64,000 bases of DNA from Rhizomys pruinosus (GCA_009823505.1 VZQC01005745.1:186001-250000); one strand, 5' to 3'. Positions 32,251 through 44,926 are shown, counted from the first letter of the stretch. The notes: generated by a model not told the origin, from the sequence alone. Numbers and translations are program-made.

Positions 32251-33686
32251 ACATTATAATTAATAATTATAAAATATAATATATTCTACTTCAAAAAATT
32301 AAAATGTCAAATATCTTAGATTTGTTTGACATGGAAAATACTGAGATACTTCATCACTGCCTTTATGTAACTCTAATTTAAAATAGCATGTATAAACCAA
32401 AAATAAATATAAAAAATTAAGACTTTCCCATACATGCATTTAGTAACCAGCAATAAAATAAATAAGCTCACTGACTAAGCATGCTCCAAATACGCACAAT
32501 TATTTGAATGATATTCAGTTAAATAGTTAAATGACGGCTACCTTATAATCTGAAGTTGACTGTGTATGAGCTCCACTTGCTTTTCTACATGGCTCATTAA
32601 GCCTCCTGAGATCATCGTAGCATATAAACTACAACCTTGAAGTTTATCACTTTCAAAATTGTTACAAAAGCTTTAGGACACTATGTCAGAGTACTCTAAT
32701 GAGGTGAAGAACTGAGCTTTCAGAAGTTCACCACTATTTGAAGATGAGAAATCTGACAATTTTTGAAGACATCCAAAACAATCTTGAGGGCACAATAGTA
32801 ATATCAATTAAAATATGTTAAATAATCCATTAATTGTGACCTATCATTAACTACGGCTTGCCTTTAATCAGAAACATTGGAACTGTTGCTAATGTAAGTT
32901 CTACTCAATTACTGTGATGTCTAACTTTTTCAGATCTGTAGTCTGACTCTTATCATTCATCGTCCTACCTTTCGTAAGCAATGTCTGGGGCAGTCGATCC
33001 ACAGACTAGGAACAGAATAATAATAATAAAAATAAACTAGCAGACCATGACCAAAGTCCAACATAATGTGCAAAGACCAAGCATGCAAAACATGAAAGAA
33101 TAGAAAGAGACCAAAGAAAGACACAGCTCTTCTGAATAAGTTAAACAGATAAAATAAAAAATGTTGGAAAGGGAAAAGGAAAAGCAAAGACTCCATATTT
33201 ATCAAACTAGGGATGAATAATTAAAACTGCCAGTGAACAAAAATGTTTCTTAATTAACTAACAAGAATTTAAAAATTAACTATTATTTGTGCCTTATAAG
33301 TACATTAGACATTACAAAATTTTAGTTGTGTATTACTGTAACTTTTTTCAATAAACTATATAATTTGTAATAATGTTAAACATAAAATAATAATGTAAAG
33401 CACATAAATAATAAATAAATCACTATCTAATATGAGACATATTTATGTGATTTATGAGATATATCAACTCATTTGATTCACCATATAATTATTCTAGAAG
33501 AACCAACTAAGAAAAAGTAAAACATAATTGAATAGGTTAATAAACCGCCTTATAAATTTTGGAACTAAAAACGTTAATTCAGTCACTCAACATCACTCAT
33601 TGTAATAATAGAAAGAATTACAGCATCACAAAAATTTCAGCACAAAAGTAAAATGCTACTTAATATACATTAAAAAAACAATAAAG
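32251..33686. other. Unique, very AT-rich DNA, no gene seen
   Basis: Long A+T-rich stretch. The 82-residue minus frame at 32957-33205 is hydrophobic from base composition and has no family signature. Confidence 0.4.
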
Positions 33687-33925
33687 CTGGGGGTTGGAGA
33701 GATAGCCTGGCGGTTAAGAGCACCGACTGCTCTTGCAGAGGACCCGGGTTCAATCCCCAGCACCCACATGGTGGCTAAGAACCGTCTGTAACTCCAATTC
33801 CAGGAGAACTCCAGTTCCAGGGGAATCTGAGACCCTCTTCTGACCTCCGCAGCATTGCACGACATGGGTGCACAGACCTGTATGCAGACAGTACATTCAT
33901 ACATATACGAAAAAAAAAAAAAAAA
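33687..33925 (+). mobile_element. B2 SINE, full length
   Basis: Runs from GGGGGTTGGAGAGATAGCCTGG through the near-duplicated core to a poly-A tail. It has a well-preserved tRNA-like head with GCGGTTAAGAGCACCGACTG. Confidence 0.9.
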
Positions 33926-34248
33926 GAAATGGCACCTGCCTTCAAAGTTTAAAAAAAAAAGAATATGGCCTACAAATCCAATTTTGCCCAGACTCTGTCT
34001 ACAGGATACATGGTGGTTTTAGGACTTAGTAAAAGTAAATATGTGCATATTAAACAACATGGTTTAAAGGCGGATAAAAAGGTAATGCATCTGAGTTAAT
34101 TGGGTGATATAAATGGCTGTTGTCACATTAGCTTTAATTAAAAACTGTTTAACAATTACTTTGGGATTGTATAAACAAATGTTCTCTATAATTTTGCTGT
34201 CATATAGTATCACCTGGTAGCATCTTTTCACCTATAGGATGATTTAAT

Positions 34249-34388
34249 TGGAATCCGACACCCTCTTCTGACCTCTGCGGCATTGCACGACACGGGTGCA
34301 CAGACTTGCAGGCAGACAGTCATTCGCACATAAATAAAATAAAAAAAATTAAAAAAATTTAAAAATAAAATAAAAAATAAATAATAAA
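34249..34388 (+). mobile_element. 5'-truncated B2 SINE
   Basis: Only the 3' half is present: GGAATCCGACACCCTCTTC to ACATAAATAAAAT and an A-rich tail. Confidence 0.8.
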
Positions 34389-35089
34389 GTTTTGTTCCCA
34401 AGTTAATCACATACAGTAACCCAAAACAGCATGGGTGAATTGATGAAATCTCTGCCTTGATTCCACCATATAGGTATATATAATACAACTGCTTTTTTTG
34501 AGACTCATGGGTCAAAATAAAAAAACCTAAATAAAAAAAGGGGATATAGATAGATACGAAAATTTTTGTTAAAAAACATTGCAATCCAAATCTTAAAACT
34601 AACTACGGGAAAGGATTTGTTATGTTCCAACAGGCCAGAGTAATACCAATTTAATGGCTGAGAAAGAAAATGCGGCTTTGCAGTGAGTAGGATGTACCAG
34701 AAAGTGCCAGCAGAAGGATTGATTCTCTGGCATGAAGGGAAGAAATGCTCAGTTGCTGAGACATCAGGCCCCCTCTCTGGATCCTACAGTAACAACATTT
34801 TTAATGAATCCTAATGAAGTTTATCTTCTAGGTGCTGCAAGGTTTTAATACAAAGACTTTCTTAACTCCCCCCCATAAAATAAGGAGAAATATGATGAGA
34901 TGAGGTCGTTCTCCAGCTGTAGATTGGAGCCAGCTGTTAAGAGGTATTCTCTTGTAAATAGGTAAAACGGCCTTCTTTTTTTTTTGTCTCGTCTTTTTAT
35001 TGTTTATTTATACATATGTAGCATGTTTATTTGTACAATATAATACTTTAAATTTCTAAATTTATACCTATGTAAATTTTAAATTTAAT
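34389..35089. other. Unique AT-rich DNA, no gene seen
   Basis: The open frame at 34228-34584 (minus) runs through the truncated B2 and is not a gene. Nothing else was recognised. Confidence 0.4.
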
Positions 35090-35200
35090 ATTCTAAATTT
35101 AAATGTGAGTTTCATACACATAGACAATGCATTTTGATCATATTCATCCGTATCCTCCCCCAATTCTTCTCCATCATTTTCACTTCCTCTACAAACTGCC
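35090..35200 (-). mobile_element. L1 3'-terminal fragment
   Basis: The plus strand reads 'GAGTTTCATACACATAGACAATGC' and 'TTTTGATCATATTCATCC', then C/T-rich text. This is the antisense of a rodent L1 3' end, as also seen at 63690. Confidence 0.55.
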
Positions 35201-35339
35201 TTCTTTAATTGACTAATGGACATAGAAACTAGGAAAAGGATTAGTCTGCTATTCAGAACCAAATATAATGCTAAAGTTCCCCTTAAGCTATGCACTTAAC
35301 AAAATATATTATACAGGAGCTCTGACATCACAAATGGAT

Positions 35340-36530
35340 TATTCTACCAAGGAGATGTTGGCCAGGGGATCCAAGCCCCCAAAAAGGTAAAGGCTCCTTG
35401 CCTCCAAACCGGGATATCTGCAGGAAGAGAGGCATAGGCCCTGCTGTTGAAGACCTGATATAACATGGGAAAGATGTATGGAGACCGCACTTGCAAGCAT
35501 ACGGATAGTCTCTGGAATGCCAGAGAGTGTTACCAAAGGCCACTAAATCAATAAAAGCAAATATAGGTCTCCTTGAGTCAAGCAAACTCCTCCATCAGCA
35601 CCAGCTCACAACCTCACTGCCTGGAATTACTGTGCAGCAGTGGCAGCCATATGTCTGTATATCCCAAATCTAATTAGCTATTAGCTCTTTCCTGATGGAA
35701 TAACCCATGGCTGATGCCACAAACTTACATTCTCAATGGTTAGGAGATGTTATAAAACCAAACGACGACCCTGTCATACTACTTAACAGAAGAAAATTGA
35801 ATTCATGGATTAACATACATCCAAACATCTGTGTCTATACCAAAGTACCTACCGTAACAAGTAATGTTTAAATAATACCTATATATCCAATTGCCAGTGC
35901 TTATTAGTAGGATCGAAAGGCTATATATTATACTGTTTAAATTACCTATATATCCCTTGCATGTGCTCATTAGTAGGATTGGAAAGGTATGCCTGGACAA
36001 ACTGGCAGCCCATAGAAGAAAACAGCCAGAATTGACTAGAGACCAAGACAACAGCTCCAGAGAAAGGACTGTTTGCTTCTCATCCACTTGTGCCCCTTTT
36101 CTAAGCCTAGGGAACAATCTGCGGAAGAGGGAACACAGTAGAATTAAGGGCTGCGATTGGGTGAATGGTGAAACTACAACATATAGACTGGGACACTCAT
36201 TTGATCAATTTGATTGAACTACAGGCCCCCCCTGCTGGAGGGTGGGACCCATGAGCTGTGTGGGTTTGGGCACAACTGCTCGCAAATTGGTTTTACATGA
36301 AGGATCTTGTATTCACAAATTATCACTTATTGTAAAAAAAAATGAAAACAAAAACAAACAAAAAAAAAACAGAAAGATGCAGAAAAGTTACGGCAGAATG
36401 CAGATCTGGATGGGTAGGGGTGGGGTGGGGGGGAAGGGAAGGGGATAGTACCTGAACTGAATTGGAAAATGATGTATGAAATACACAAAGCATCAATAAA
36501 AAAATTAATTAATTAAAAAAAAAAAAAAAA
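35340..36530 (+). repeat. Unclassified interspersed repeat, copy 1
   Basis: Collinear with the reverse complement of about 41806-41200. For example 'GATAGTCTCTGGAATGCCAGAG' and 'GAGTCAAGCAAACTCC' here match reversed text at 41670-41800. The frame at 35891-36217 is similar to the minus frame at 41454-41260 (shared ..RKQP..TR.. and CFSST.AP). It ends with a CATCAATAAAAAAATTAATT stretch and poly-A, so it behaves like a retroposed element whose 3' end is an L1-type UTR. I cannot name the family. Confidence 0.5.
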
Positions 36531-36696
36531 GAAGAAGTGGCTCCTGCCTTTCAGGAGTGAAAAAAAAAAAAAGAAATATGGCTTACCTTCATGTCCTGGA
36601 GACAAAAAGGACTGTTACAGTAACCCATGTTATTTTTAGGAGCCTCTTGGACTACACTGACCAATAACTAAAAAGGTTTCTCCTGCCCAACACTGT

Positions 36697-36702
<6 letters not shown>

Positions 36703-36745
<43 letters not shown>
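36703..36745. repeat. (TA)n microsatellite
   Basis: Perfect TA alternation of about 40 bp inside L1 3' material. Confidence 0.9.
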
Positions 36746-36749
<4 letters not shown>

Positions 36750-37542
36750 TCAGCAGGTTTTTGAGCTGATACATTTCCCTCTGATACATTCCCTCTGATT
36801 TTTATTTATCTCTCTTTTCTCTCCCCTTATATAGCCCTGTATAAACTCTCTCCCTCCACAGTTAAAGTACTCCTGGTTTTCCAATTCCTCCCTTGATATC
36901 TCCTGCCTGCTATTATCCACCCCCTTCTCTCCAGCTTCTTTTTCTTTATCTCCATGGTTCCTGTATAACCTTCTCTCCTCCATTCCCAGTTAAAAATCCC
37001 CCATTTTCCCCATTTCCTCCTTGAGAAGACCTGTCTGCTACAATCTTTCTGTCTCAAACTTTTTCTTTGACTTTACCACCATAGTTCCTGTCCACCTTCC
37101 TGGCTATTCTGAAAAGATCAGCAACAAACATGGCTACGCAAATATCTCTGCATAGAATGAGTCCTTGGATACATGCAAAGGGTAGTACAACCCGATAATA
37201 TGGCAGATTCATTTTTGGTTTTTAACAGTTGTCCACTCTGATTTCCGTAGTGGTTGCACCCATTTGCAATCCCACCAGAAGTGAATGGGAGTTCTCTCCC
37301 CACATCCTCAGCAGTATTTATGACATTTGTTCTCCGAATCTTAGTCACGCTGACTGGGATACAGTGAAATCTTGAATTTAGTTTTCATTTGCATTTCCCT
37401 AATTGCTAAACATTGTTGATCAGTTTATAAGGCATCTCCTAGCCACTGTTAGTTCTTTCTTGAGAGCTCTCTGTTTAGATCCAGAGCCCATTTTTAATTG
37501 GTCATTTGTTTTCTTGCTTCTTTCATTTTGAGCTTAATGTCC
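36746..37542 (-). mobile_element. L1 fragment, minus strand, left half of a split copy
   Basis: Plus-strand text includes 'GCAACAAACATGGCTACGC', 'CAATCCCACCAGAAGTGAATG' and 'TTCATTTGCATTTCCCTAATTG', the antisense of the ORF2 end. It continues after the younger insertion, at 38884. Confidence 0.75.
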
Positions 37543-37558
37543 AATTTGTCCATTTTTT
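37543..37558. repeat. Target duplication, left, of the nested L1
   Basis: AATTTGTCCATTTTTT; its partner at 38868-38883 reads AATTTGTCTATTTTTT. Confidence 0.7.
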
Positions 37559-38867
37559 CTTAAATTTTATTGATTTTTTTTTGTTTTATTGAGCACAGTT
37601 CATACAACAGTTTTTAATCAAATTTAGACCCCGTTCATGTCCCCTGACCCCACTGGGCTTCACACATTCTTTCATACAGGTTTAGTCCTATCAAGTCAAG
37701 TATTTGTACCTAGATGTCCTTTGGTGCAAGTTCATCCGCTGGAGTCGAGTCAGCCTAACTAGTGACTGTAAGGTCTACTCTCCTTCACCTAACAGTAATC
37801 AGTCTCCAATAGTTCCCAGGATAGGGTGGGCCTGCAATACATTTCCCTTGCTCCACTCTGGGCCCTTGTCTGATTGAGTTGCCATGGATCTTGTACTCCA
37901 CACTACCATTCCCACAAGTTCCCATGTGCATTCTTCTAGTGGCCTGAAAGCCTGTTTCTCTGGGTTCATGAACCAAATCTGACTCTTACAATCTTTCTGC
38001 CTCCTCTTCCACAATGATCCCTGAGTCATGGGAGGGTGAGGTTTATTACAGAAGTCTTATCTGGAGACAGACACTCTGTAGTAATTTATTCTCTGAAACT
38101 AGGCCAGTTACGGCCTCTGTGTGCACAGCACTCTCTCCTATAAGAAAGACTTGCTTGGGGCTGGAGAGATAGCCTAGCGGTTAAGAGCACCAACTGCTCT
38201 TGCAGAGGACCCAGGTTCGATCCCCAGCACCCACATGATGGCTGAGAACCGTCTGTAACTCCAATTCCAGGAGAACTCCAGTTCCAGGGGAATCCGACAC
38301 CTTTGTCTGACCTCCGTGGCATTGCACAACACGGGTGCACAAACCTGCATGAAGACAGTACATTCATACACATACAAAATAAATAAATAAAATTTTTAAA
38401 AAACTTTAAAGAAAAAAGAAAGATTTGCTGGTGAAAGTTGAGGATTGTGCTCGTATTTGTTCTATGTTCCTCTGTGTTCCTTGAGCCTTAGGTGTAGAAG
38501 ACATACATTTTCTGGATGTGACCAGTTGTAGAACTCTGCAGTAGCCTTTCATCAAAGAAAATTCTTTGATGAGTGGTGTACAGTACACTTACCTGTAAAT
38601 TTAAGGTTCCATATTAAGCATATGGTAAGAAATTTTATATCTAGAGATATGATAGAGGTAGGGACTTCTCTAGGTTCTATGTCCTCTCCAGCCATGTGTT
38701 GACATTGCCACCCTTGAGTTCATTTCCATTGAGGGCTTTAAGTCCAATTAGGTAGCTGTCAATTACTCCCCTCACACCCATAAGAGTGTCACTACTAGAC
38801 CAATAGAGGTAGTTTGCTGTGCCAGTTTTCATGGTTATTAGGCTTCAGAGCCCGGTTGGACCATTAT
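37559..38867 (-). mobile_element. Younger L1 3' end nested in an older L1
   Basis: A T-rich (tail) start is followed by about 1.3 kb of L1 3' UTR antisense. It lies between 16-bp near-identical repeats and splits an older L1 whose text runs on at 38884. It contains a B2 (38157-38405). Confidence 0.7.
38157..38415 (+). mobile_element. B2 SINE
   Basis: Full-length plus-strand B2 with tail AAATAAATAAATAAAATTTT. Target duplication AAGAAAGACTTGCT / AAGAAAGATTTGCT lies at about 38143-38156 and 38416-38429. Confidence 0.9.
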
Positions 38868-38883
38868 AATTTGTCTATTTTTT

Positions 38884-39640
38884 GCCTTAATCCCTGAGCA
38901 ACTGATGTCCAATTTAGAAAGTCTTCTCCCGAAGCTAAAACTTGTCAGGAACTGCCTATGTATTAGATTAACACTTTTTTTGGGTGTTTCAAGATTTAAA
39001 TTGAGTTATTTGTTGCATTTATAGCTTAATTTCATGCAGGACAGATAATAAGGGTCAAATTTCATTCTTCCATGAGGAGATCTAGTTTTGCCATCACCAT
39101 TTTTTAAAGATGCTGTCTTTCTTCCAGTGTGTGTTCCTGGCACTTTCATCAGTGGATGAAATTGTATGCACTCATGTTTGGGTCTTCTGTTTTGTTCCAT
39201 TAATTTGCATGCTTGTTTTTGTGCCAATACCATGCTATTTCATGACTATAGCTCTGTAATATAATTTGAGATTTGATATGCTAATCTCCCCTGATTGCTC
39301 TTTATGCTTAGGATTGCTTTGGCTATCCAGGATCATTTGTGATATGAATTTTGGAGAAGTTTTTTTTTCTGTTTTAGTGAAAAATGTCATGGGGATTTTT
39401 ATTGGGACTGCATTGAATCAATAACTTGTTTCGGGAAAATGTTATTAATCAATCCATGAACCCTGGATGTTTCTCCATCTCCTCACTTCCTCAATCTCTT
39501 TTTTCAAAGATTAATTTTTTGTTATAGATATATTTAATGTCTTTTGTTAGGTTTGTTACTAAAGATTTTATTTTATTTTCGGTCATTGTAAATGGGAAGG
39601 TTGCCATGAATATTCTGCAAGCTGCTAAGGAAGAAAGCCG
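38884..39640 (-). mobile_element. L1 fragment, right half of the split copy
   Basis: Antisense ORF2 text: 'GAGTTATTTGTTGCATTTATAG', 'TTTTGTTCCATTAATTTGC', 'ACCATGCTATTTCATGACTATAG' and 'TCATGGGGATTTTTATTGGG'. It picks up where 37542 stops. Confidence 0.75.
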
Positions 39641-39673
39641 ATCAACAACCAAGCTATAAAACTTAATAACTGC

Positions 39674-39838
39674 AGCCGGGCATGGTGGCACACGCCTTTA
39701 ATCCTAGCACTTGGGAGGCAGAGGCAGGCGGATCTTTGTGAGTTCAAAGCCAGCCTGGTCTACAGAGTGAGTTCCAGGACAGCTGGGGCTACAGGGAGAC
39801 CCTGTCTTGAAAAGACAAAAAAAAAAAAAAAAAAAAAA
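39674..39838 (+). mobile_element. B1 SINE, well preserved
   Basis: Begins GCCGGGCATGGTGGCACACG, contains GTGAGTTCAAAGCCAGCCTG and ends GACCCTGTCTTGAAAAGAC with poly-A. The ACTTAATAAC target text is repeated on both sides. Confidence 0.93.
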
Positions 39839-39839
39839 A

Positions 39840-40640
39840 CTTAATAACCGCTCCAATTATTAGCATTGCAAACTATCTCTACTAGTGCAGTACTGCCATT
39901 TTATCTTGGGGGTAATCCATCAATAGCTATCTAATTGGACTTAGGTATGCTCAGTGGGAGGAAGCCCATGTGTGATACCATAAACATAGCCAACTACACA
40001 TGGCTGGAGAAGTCATAGATGATAGAGAAAAACCTACATCTGTAACATTCCCAGACAAATACAATTTCTTACTATATGCTAAATATATTTACAGACAAGT
40101 ATACCTGTCACCACTCATCAAAGAAGCTTCATTTGACAACAGCTGTAGGCAAATACAGAGATACCCAGCCCTAAGTGACACATCTACATTGCAACCTCTA
40201 CACTTGAGGCTTAGGAAACATAATGAAATAGAGGGTGGACAGAGTATTAATGGATTTTTCAATTTTTACCAGTGAAATCTCCTCAAGCAACAGATGATAA
40301 TTAATACAGAAAGCTCAGGGACCATTGTGAAAAAGCAAGTAGAAAGACTGTAAGAGCCAGGGGTGGTGGATAACCACAAGGAAGCAGAGTTTTCCAGGAG
40401 GCTGCAAACTTGCTTGTGTGAATTGACTACAATAGTGACAGCATACACAAGACCCATGCAAACTCAAATCAGACAAAAACTCAACATAGAACTAGGGAAA
40501 TGGTTAAGAATCTCCAACCTTAGCTGAGAAAGTATTGGCAACTGATCACTCCTGGATGATCTTTATGGGAATAAGGCTAGATACTTTAACCAAGCTACAG
40601 TTGATGGAATCATACCAAGGAATATCTGAAGATATAAAGT
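39840..40640 (+). mobile_element. L1 3' UTR fragment, plus strand
   Basis: It shares the frame and phrases of the minus-strand L1 3' UTRs, here in the sense direction (the 91-residue frame at 40000-40275 resembles the minus frame at 27600-27277). It also has 'ACAGCATACACAAGACCCATGC' and 'GGCAACTGATCACTCCTGG', which recur at 47830-47950. Confidence 0.65.
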
Positions 40641-40647
40641 TTTTTTT

Positions 40648-40846
40648 TGACAGGTCTTAAAAATATTAAGGTGCCCTAATACAGAGAAAGCTTTATTCCA
40701 AAAATGGCTGCCTTATATAGCCAGTGTGACTCACATCCCAGGGCCAAATCCTAAACCTTTATGTCACTAGGTCCCACCCCATGGGTGTGGCCAAGGAGGT
40801 CCCATTGGTTTAGAATGCAAGCCAACTTAACTAAAATTTCCCACGT
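40648..40846 (-). repeat. LTR-like inverted arm, left
   Basis: Its reverse complement closely matches 41809-42017: both read GGCTATATAAGG-type TATA, then TTTGGAATAAAGC with a polyadenylation signal. The order fits an LTR in minus orientation. Confidence 0.65.
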
Positions 40847-40859
40847 CTCACCCTTTAAT

Positions 40860-41806
40860 TTTTTTTTTCCTGAGAGGCAGGTGAGCCCATGGGAGAGGCT
40901 AATAACACAAAAGAACATGAGCTTTGAATAGCCTTCTGCTCAAGCCTGTCTTGAGTGCCAGCCAGGCATGGTGTGTGTGTTGGGGGGGGAGCAGGTCAGA
41001 TCTGAGATTTTTATTTTTACACTAAGGCCAATTAATATCCAAAACCCCAACCACGAAGTGAACCAATTGTCAAGCGTAAGTAATGAATGTAAGTAACATT
41101 CGTGCAAAACCAAAGTATCTATGCCCAAATTTTGAACAAGCCAAGGTCCCCATCGTCCAATTGGAGAAGCTTGTATGCACAAGTATGTTGATCATATAAG
41201 AGTCCAGTCCGTATTTTTTGAGATCTCAGGATTACCCCTATCTCCTCAGCCCTTACATTCTACCACGTCGCTCCCCTCTTCTTCTGCATCAGATCCTTGG
41301 GTCTCGGGCGATGAGGGGCAGAAGTGGATGAGAAGCAAATCAGTCTATTTTTCTTTGAGGTGCCATTCTGAGCTCTGGTCTGTCCAGGCTGTTTCCTTCC
41401 ATGGGTTGGCAGTTTATTTAGGAATTTCTTTTTTAGTCCTACTAACAAGCACAAAGAGTGAGATAGTAAAGTCGTTTAAATGGCATTGATTATCATGACA
41501 AGTTACTCTGTGGGCAGAGATACAAATATTTACAAAGCTGTTAGTCTAGGGACTATGTTTTTTATACTGTTTTTAATTACTAGAGGTTTAATACCAGCCA
41601 TATGTTATTCCTTCAAAGGAGCAGTTTAATAGCCAATTAGATTTGGAGTAACTTTGGCAGCCACTAGCTGTACAGTGGCTACAAGGCAGGTGTGGAGTAG
41701 TGATGAGTCTTGCTTGACTCAATGAGACCAATATATTTTTTTCTTTTCAGTGGCCTTTGATAATGCTCTCTGGCATTTCAGAGACTTACTGTCTACTTGC
41801 AAGTGG
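40860..41806 (-). repeat. Unclassified interspersed repeat, copy 2, between the inverted arms
   Basis: The right part (41806 down to about 41200) matches the repeat at 35340-36120 in reverse orientation. The left part holds an 80-residue minus frame (41182-40940) that is leucine/tryptophan-rich with no family that I recognise. It could be the internal part of a decayed LTR element. Confidence 0.45.
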
Positions 41807-41808
41807 AT

Positions 41809-42017
41809 GTGGGAAAATTTAGTTAAGTTGGCTAGCATTCAAAACCATATAACTTTTCTGGTCATGCCCATAGGGTGGGATGTAATGATGGAAAGGTTTA
41901 GGGTTTGACCCTAGGATATGAGTCATACTGGCTATATAAGGTGACCATTTTTGGAATAAAGCTCTCTCTGTATTTGGACACATTAACATGAGTCTGTGTG
42001 CTGTACTTTCCTGCACA
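41809..42017 (+). repeat. LTR-like inverted arm, right
   Basis: Begins TGTGGGAAAATTTAG. It has a TATA box (TATATAAGG at about 41935) and AATAAA near 41956, and ends TTTCCTGCACA. This is an LTR layout of about 209 bp on the plus strand. Confidence 0.65.
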
Positions 42018-44455
42018 TGTTTTCCACATGGTTCACCCTGGTAATAAATGGGTCACCCCACAGAAGTAACTATGGTAGAATATAAAGCTCCTGGAACGGG
42101 GGCTCTATGAGAGACTGGGAAGGCAGGACATACCACTAAGCTTTGTTTAACTCCATTTAAGACTCTGAATGTAATTACAAAGACAGTAGTAACACCTGAT
42201 CACTTTAAGTAGGAACATTTGTATGACAATTGTGCGTGATAAAATAATCAATCGTTGTAGTTACTAAGTTACTAAGTGGGGTGCAAAGCAATCTCTAAAA
42301 AATCAACTGTAGGAGTTCAGACAAGAGGGGTGCTTAACTTTGATTGATGTCAGAGAAGGGAGTGGGACAAGATATTCCACAGAGTATAAAACAGACAGTG
42401 ATTTTTGTGGATGGGGAGAAATGAAAGCGGCTCTGCACTTTCTAGATTGTGTAACATTATTCATGCCAGCCCAAGTGATTTTGGATTTTAAAAGCTATAA
42501 AGGAGCAGGGATTGAGGAGTGGGATGGAGCAGTAATTTATTTTAGGACGTGCTAGATGTGGTTGCCTTTTTGACCTCCAAGATTTGCAGTAAATAAATCC
42601 AGAGTAACAAAAGTCTGTTCTGGAGATAGAAATATAAGAGTCATCAGCCTGTGCAAGGCATGCTCATCTTTGCAGGGACTATACAGCATCAATACTTAAA
42701 AGCCAGTCATAAGATGAGTTCATGAAGGAGGCTCAGAGGCAGAGCCAATAGACTGCAGAAAACACAGCAGAGTATTTATAGTACTGAAACCCACAGAAGA
42801 AATTGTTTGAAAGACGAAAATGTTCAACACCTATTATGGAATGCCAAATAGGCTATTGGAATCGGCTCTTCAAGTTCTGCCCACATTCTGCCAGAGTAGA
42901 AAATAAAACCACAAATGTCTCCCAAGTGAGAAAAGCACACATAAAGCCAGCCTGTAAGAAACAACACTGAACCACACCAGCTATATCTGTATAACATTTT
43001 AAAGGCTATGAAATGTTATTTTTCATCTAAATTAGCAAAACGCAAATATTGGCTAGAATGCAAGAAAACTAAGAATTTCTGTTAAAACAAATTGTAAAAT
43101 AAATTCTAAAAGACAATCTATTAATATATATTAAAAGCCTGAAAATTGATGTTCATTGGCAGAATAATACCACTAGTACAGGGAAATAATTTAGAAACCC
43201 CAAAATTGCAATGGCTCCAAATAATTTTTTTGGAGACTAACTCATGTAACATTCTGACCAAAGAAATAATGCATGTACTACAACTGCCTTATCTTCCAGA
43301 TGACAAACTGAGGCCCAGAAGTGTTAAGAAACTTTCCTAAATTGGTCCGTGTGGTGGTGTGGTGCTTATTACAACAATGTCTGAATAAAGACTTGTGTCA
43401 TCCATTTCAACCGAGAGTATGGCCCCCATCTACTTGCTGAACTTGTTCCTACAGATTTTTCCTGGAATTATGCTCCTCAACAAAGGCCTTGCTCTCTCTT
43501 TATTGAAGCCATATATAGTATCACATATAAAGAAGAACTTGTCAGAGAATTATGTCCTTTCCTGCTGACCTAGAACAGCGCATGCACACACACACACACA
43601 TACATGCACAACCACAAACACATGTTATCAATATAAGCTTACCTATTATTTGCAATAATTTGGGCTAATTACTTGCTTCCAAGGAATATTTGCTGCTCAT
43701 GGCTCTTATTATTTCACAACATACACACACATACTTAAGTTATCCTGAGTCAAGGATAGGAAGGGTAATGAAAGATAAAAACTGCATGTTTAGGTCACAA
43801 AAGGGGTACAAAGCTTAGTAAGCGTGTTTACATGGTATGAAAGTTGAGATGGTAGCCCAGAAGTCATTCCTACAGGCTTATACTAGATAGCAGAGATTAT
43901 ATTCTAGAAGGTTAAACTGAGGCCACACTCTGTATTATAGTGCTATGTCATTATAATCATTTTCTCTCCCTACCCTTCTTTTCCTTTGGAGTTTATATTT
44001 TCTATTTCCCTCTGTAATTATTCAAGGGTATTACACATCTCTCCTGGATACTCAATCTTTCCTGGGTGTCTTAAATAGCAAATGTCAAATAATTTTGCTG
44101 AGTGAACAAGTAAATGGATTCATGAGAAGAACCCAATATCCATTAGCATATACTTCAAGAATGTCTTCCTTGCTTCCAGATCTCCTCCTGTGTTGTTCTT
44201 CTCCTGATACCATGACTCCTCCTCCACCATAGCATCTCTCAGATTTTCTTCAATGAGGTACATTGGCCCCATTCAGTCTCTAAAGATCTCTAATCAAATT
44301 AACAATGCGACAGTTTCTGAACAATTGCTAGGTATTTATTTGTTTTATTTTATATAGCAGAAACTATGATATATCCAATGGGGATAAAAGGAATTCAATG
44401 TGATTGCAATTCTGAAATTGTATATTCCTCAGTGGAAGACAAAGAAGCACATTGG
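42018..44455. other. Unique DNA, no gene seen
   Basis: AT-rich, with a short CA tract at about 43580-43605. The frames at 42340-42555 and 43146-43340 have no recognised domain. Confidence 0.4.
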
Positions 44456-44492
44456 TTGTTGTTGTTGTTGTTGTGGTTATGTGTGTGTGTTG
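44456..44492. repeat. (GTT)n/(GT)n compound microsatellite
   Basis: GTTGTTGTTGTTGTTG is followed by a GT run. Confidence 0.8.
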
Positions 44493-44711
44493 TAGAAGAT
44501 GTTGTCTGTATATTTGTAGGAGAACTGATGCCATGATAGAATTAGGCATTGGGTGCATAAGGAATGAAAATGAAGTTTCCTTTGCCCATTTGCTCAGAGC
44601 AATCATAAGATTGAATATGTGGGTCACCTTCCACTTCCCATCATTACCTCTGTCCTGCCACCTTGGTTATTTTTGTCATGTAGATTTTTGTCTATAGTTT
44701 CCTATAAAAGC

Positions 44712-44815
44712 ATATGAGGAGGAGGGCATAGTGTTACTCAGCACTTGGGAAGATGAAACAGAAAGATCACGAGTTCAAAACCATCTGGGGCTATGTAGCA
44801 AGACATCTCTCAACA
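44712..44815 (+). mobile_element. Old B1-like SINE
   Basis: 'CTCAGCACTTGGGAAGATG', 'CACGAGTTCAAAACCATCTGG' and 'AGCAAGACATCTCTCAAC' follow the B1 order in a heavily diverged copy. Confidence 0.6.
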
Positions 44816-44920
44816 AAACAAAGCTCTTAATGTCTCTTCAATAAATCCTAAGCTTTTTATACATTTTTCTATGAAATGTTATCATAGTTTGATGATATAA
44901 TAGCCTATAATAGTATACAC

Positions 44921-44926
44921 ACACAC

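Noticed and set aside
40648..42017. DNA transposon with long terminal inverted repeats
   Set aside because: The arms carry TATA and polyadenylation signals in LTR order and no target duplication could be found at the outer ends. Left open as a rearranged LTR element.
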